Positions 6,125 through 9,275 of a DNA stretch of 9,275 nt are shown one piece after another. The position numbers were made by a program, and so were the translations under genes. The stretch is from contig NZ_JASNGB010000114.1 of NCBI RefSeq assembly GCF_030271215.1, positions 1 to 9,275 on the forward strand. Reading direction: 5' to 3'. This DNA is from Deinococcus rhizophilus. GTDB taxonomy: Bacteria > Deinococcota > Deinococci > Deinococcales > Deinococcaceae. Position 1 is the stretch's first letter. Each line of letters starts with the position of its first letter. Below the pieces are notes generated by a model. The model ran no database searches. It was not told where the DNA came from and worked only from the letters and a program-made list of their open reading frames with translations.

Positions 6125-7461
6125 CACCCCCGTCCCAGCCCCTCCAGCAGCGCCACGCCGAAGGCCACGCCCTTTTCGAAATGCTCGCGCAGGATGTTCT
6201 CGTTGGGCGCGTGGACCCGCCCCCCCACGTTCCCGATGCCCAACGCCACGCAGGGCACGCCCACGAAGGCCCCGAAGGGATGCATCGGCCCGCTGCCGCC
6301 GCTGCTGGGATTCACGATGGGGTCGGTGCCGTGCGCCTCCCGCGCCGCTTCCACGCAGGTCCGCACGAAGGGATGGTCGGCGTCGGCTCGGGCGGGCTTC
6401 TGATGGGCTTCGAGTTCCACGACCTCCACGTCGCTCAGCCCCTGCGCGTCGAGGTGCGCCCGCAGCAGCGCCAGCACCCGCGCCGGGTCCTGATCGGGCA
6501 CCAGCCGGAAATCCAGCTTGACAAAGCCCTGGGCGGGCAGGACCGTCTTGCTCCCCTCCTCCTGATACCCGCCGCCCCAGCCGTTCACGTTCACCACAGG
6601 GTGAAAGTTGAGCCGCTCGTGGTAGGCCGGGCCGGTGGCGAGCGGCCGGGTCACCCCGTAGGTCTCGCGCACGCTCCCGCCGTCGCCGGGAATCCGGGCG
6701 ATGGCCTCCCGGTCAGCCTCGGAAGGTTCCCGCACGTCGTCGTGAAAACCAGGGATGGTCACGCGGCCCGCATCGTCCCGCAGCGAGGCCACTGCCCGCG
6801 CGAGGCGGTACAGCGGATTGTCCACGACAGCGCCCAGACTGCTGTGCAGGTCACTGTCGGCCACCCGGCAGCGCAGTTCCACGCACATGACCCCCTTGAG
6901 GCCCAGGTACATCACCGGCCGCCCCCCGGGGTCGATGGACCCGAACTCCCACCAGCAGCCGTCGGCCCGCAACTCGTCCGCGTGCTCCTCCACGAAGCGT
7001 TCCAGGCTGGGGCTGCCCACCTCCTCCTCGCCCTCGATCAGCCAGCGCACCCGCACGGGCAGCCGCCCGCCGTGCCGCTCCCGGACCGCCCGGACCGCCG
7101 CCAGCCGCGAGGCGAGCTCGCCCTTGTCGTCCGACGCGCCGCGCCCGTAGAGCCGTCCGTTTCGCTCGGTGAGGATAAAAGGCGGCGTGTCCCACAGCTC
7201 CAGCGGGTCTTCGGGCTGCACGTCGTAGTGGTTGTAGATCAGCAGGGTGGCGGGACCCTCGCCCGCCTCGGCCACCAGCACGGGCGCGACCTCGCCGGGA
7301 TACTCGCGAACGGCAAAGCCCTCGGCCTCCAGCAACCGGGTCACGAACGCTGCCGTCTCGGGCAGCATCCGCCCCTGCGCCGAGACGCTCTCCAGAGCCA
7401 CCAGGTCGCGCAGGTCCGCGAGGCCACGTTCGATGTGGGGGGTCAGGTCAGATGGAGTCAT
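6124..7461 (-). CDS. M20-family metallopeptidase (dipeptidase/CNDP-like)
   Basis: Zinc-dependent exopeptidase of the M20 family, probably a cytoplasmic dipeptidase; no signal peptide is seen. The 445-aa product shows NHYDVQP from 77 (His78 metal ligand, Asp80), GRGASDDKG at 107-114 with bridging Asp111, IEGEEEVGS at 142-150 with the catalytic and metal-binding glutamates (probably Glu146 and Glu147), Asp177 before the dimerisation domain, DLHSS-x5-NP at 204-216 with the conserved His206, and RVHAPNE at 415-421 with metal ligand His417. The HSS-NP signature and overall length fit the carnosine-dipeptidase-like branch. ATG 7461 is chosen because a TANNNT box lies 6 bases upstream; the in-frame ATG at 7512 would run 22 bases into the nucleotidyltransferase gene. 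It converges on rtcB. Substrate cannot be told from sequence; amidohydrolase or deacylase activity is an alternative. Confidence 0.92.
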   Translation of the reverse strand: MTPSDLTPHIERGLADLRDLVALESVSAQGRMLPETAAFVTRLLEAEGFAVREYPGEVAPVLVAEAGEGPATLLIYNHYDVQPEDPLELWDTPPFILTERNGRLYGRGASDDKGELASRLAAVRAVRERHGGRLPVRVRWLIEGEEEVGSPSLERFVEEHADELRADGCWWEFGSIDPGGRPVMYLGLKGVMCVELRCRVADSDLHSSLGAVVDNPLYRLARAVASLRDDAGRVTIPGFHDDVREPSEADREAIARIPGDGGSVRETYGVTRPLATGPAYHERLNFHPVVNVNGWGGGYQEEGSKTVLPAQGFVKLDFRLVPDQDPARVLALLRAHLDAQGLSDVEVVELEAHQKPARADADHPFVRTCVEAAREAHGTDPIVNPSSGGSGPMHPFGAFVGVPCVALGIGNVGGRVHAPNENILREHFEKGVAFGVALLEGLGRG

Positions 7462-7467
7462 GGAGGC

Positions 7468-7473
7468 AGGGTA
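7468..7473 (-). promoter_or_regulatory. -10 box (TACCCT) for the M20 peptidase, leaderless
   Basis: On the minus strand TACCCT fits TANNNT and ends 6 bases before ATG 7461. The bases upstream are pyrimidine-rich, so there is no ribosome binding site. This suggests a leaderless transcript of its own within the 29-base gap after the nucleotidyltransferase, although read-through from galE remains possible. Confidence 0.5.
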
Positions 7474-7490
7474 AGGGATGGAGGCGGGGG

Positions 7491-8158
7491 TCAGAGCCGT
7501 GCCAGCGTCCACCCGGCCAGCTCCCGCAAGGCCCGCACCTCATCCGGGCCGCTCAGCAGGCGGCCCAGCCAGTCCCCTTCGGGCTGCTGAGGCAGCTCCG
7601 GCAACACCTCCCACATCCGGGTGACGGCAGGGGGGGGATGGTCATTCACGGCACACAGGGCCTCCGCCAGCGTCCAAAGGGTCGTGCGGGTCAGGAAAGT
7701 CGCCTGATCAGACCCCGCCCCCTCCAGCTTGCCCAGGGTGGAGGTCAGCCAGTGCCGCAGCCTGCGCCGCTCGGCCTCCGGGGTCCGGTAGGCCGCCAGG
7801 AGGTGCCGGGCCTCGGCCTGAATCCGGGCGAGGTCCCCGCCGGGATCGTGGAGCACGCGGCTCTCGGCCCAGCCCAGGAGGGTCAGCCCGGTCCCCTCCT
7901 CCACCTCCTGCCACGCCCGGTTCAGCGTGTGCCCATGCCGCTCGACCAGAAGCCCACCGCGCTCCTGGGCCTCGAAAGGCTGCGCCCCCGGCCAGTAGAG
8001 CCACAGGTCGAGGTCGGAGGTGGGCCGGGCGGTCCCCCGCGCCACGGAACCGCCCAGCCGAAGACCTGAAACACCCGCTGCCACGGCCCGTTCCACTTCG
8101 TCAGCCAGCAGAGTACGGTGAAGCTCGTGGACCACGAAGGAGAGGTCAGGGTCGCCGC

Positions 8159-8162
<4 letters not shown>
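7491..8162 (-). CDS. orphan nucleotidyltransferase (MNT/kanamycin-NTase fold)
   Basis: A 223-aa protein with the pol-beta-type nucleotidyltransferase signature GGSVARGTARPTSDLDLWL at 37-55: Gly38-Ser39 and the metal-binding Asp50 and Asp52. The third acidic residue is probably Glu74 in LLVERHGHT or a later Asp. The second half is mostly helical with an ESRVLHDPGGDL element at 100-111, as in single-domain NTases with a C-terminal helical bundle such as aminoglycoside or MNT types. Such enzymes transfer AMP or another NMP to small molecules, RNA or protein partners; the target is unknown. GTG 8162 is chosen because it overlaps the galE stop by GTGA; the ATG at 8195 would overlap galE by 37 bases. 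No HEPN partner gene is adjacent, so it does not form a visible MNT-HEPN toxin pair. A run of eight C (plus-strand G at 7630-7637) lies in the coding region near residues 175-178. Confidence 0.82.
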
Positions 8163-9163
<1,001 letters not shown>

Positions 9164-9170
9164 ACGTCAC

Positions 9171-9186
9171 AGCGTAACAGCGTAAT
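9171..9186 (-). promoter_or_regulatory. galE promoter region with duplicated -10-like octamer
   Basis: On the minus strand TGT-TACGCT fits the extended -10 form TGnTANNNT, and the TANNNT box (9171-9176) ends exactly 7 bases before ATG 9163. The octamer is duplicated: plus-strand AGCGTAAC at 9171-9178 and AGCGTAAT at 9179-9186, giving a second TACGCT at 9179-9184. No ribosome binding site precedes the ATG. TTGCGT (plus 9200-9205) lies 15 bases from the distal box and could be a weak -35. Confidence 0.6.
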
Positions 9187-9222
9187 GAATGGCCAGCATA
9201 CGCAAGGGCCAATAAGCACCAC

Positions 9223-9251
9223 AAAAAATCCCCCACCATGAGGGGTGGGGG
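9223..9251 (-). terminator. intrinsic terminator of a minus-strand gene beyond the window
   Basis: Read on the minus strand, CCCCCACC pairs with GGTGGGGG (plus 9244-9251 and 9230-9237) around a 6-base loop, and is followed by A and then six T (plus-strand A-tract 9223-9228). It insulates galE from the gene upstream on the minus strand. The remaining 24 bases to the window end show nothing further. Confidence 0.8.
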
Positions 9252-9275
9252 GTGGGATGGAGCGGGAGACGAGAT

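Noticed and set aside
6025..7590. A 521-codon plus-strand open frame opposite the M20 peptidase
   Set aside because: It is the antisense shadow of a gene with complete metal-binding motifs, and it begins inside rtcB and crosses the rtcB terminator.

Overview
The window looks like a chromosomal segment of a Deinococcus-like bacterium (phylum Deinococcota). The basis is very high GC throughout, a tandem pair of deoxyribonucleoside kinases, a MurE whose amino-acid-selecting loop differs from the usual diaminopimelate motif, and several genes that lack a Shine-Dalgarno site but have a TANNNT box 6-10 bases before the ATG. That last pattern is typical of leaderless transcription in Deinococcus. 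Genus level is an inference; no rRNA or tRNA is present to confirm it. I see no mobile element, phage gene, CRISPR array or RNA gene.

Left part (1-6098, + strand). A membrane-anchored or exported HtrA/DegP-type serine protease with one PDZ domain (28-1140) is followed by a repeat-bearing gap. Next come two deoxyribonucleoside kinases, the first deoxyguanosine-kinase-like (1253-1879) and the second deoxyadenosine/deoxycytidine-kinase-like (1982-2605), separated by a 102-base gap that holds an inverted repeat. Then follow a Mur ligase best read as MurE (2638-4104), a small SWIM zinc-finger protein whose GTG start overlaps the murE stop by 4 bases (4101-4535), and an RtcB-type RNA ligase (4692-6098) that ends in a strong intrinsic terminator. 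The themes are nucleotide salvage, peptidoglycan precursor synthesis, RNA repair and envelope protein quality control.

Right part (9275-6124, - strand). After an intrinsic terminator belonging to a gene outside the window, galE (9163-8159) starts from its own apparent leaderless promoter. It is translationally coupled through a GTGA overlap to an orphan nucleotidyltransferase of the kanamycin/MNT fold (8162-7491). An M20-family dipeptidase (7461-6124) follows after a 29-base gap with its own TANNNT box. The two strands converge at 6098/6124, where the rtcB terminator T-tract touches the last base of the peptidase stop codon.

Control logic visible in the sequence: apparent transcription-unit heads (the first kinase, murE, the M20 peptidase, galE) have a -10-like box and no ribosome binding site, while internal genes (the second kinase, the SWIM protein, rtcB) have a purine-rich ribosome binding site and no -10-like box. 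Nothing here is clearly a new system. The best leads are the murE-SWIM coupling, the altered MurE specificity loop, the inverted repeat between the kinases, the possible leader peptide ahead of rtcB, and the uncharacterised nucleotidyltransferase coupled to galE.
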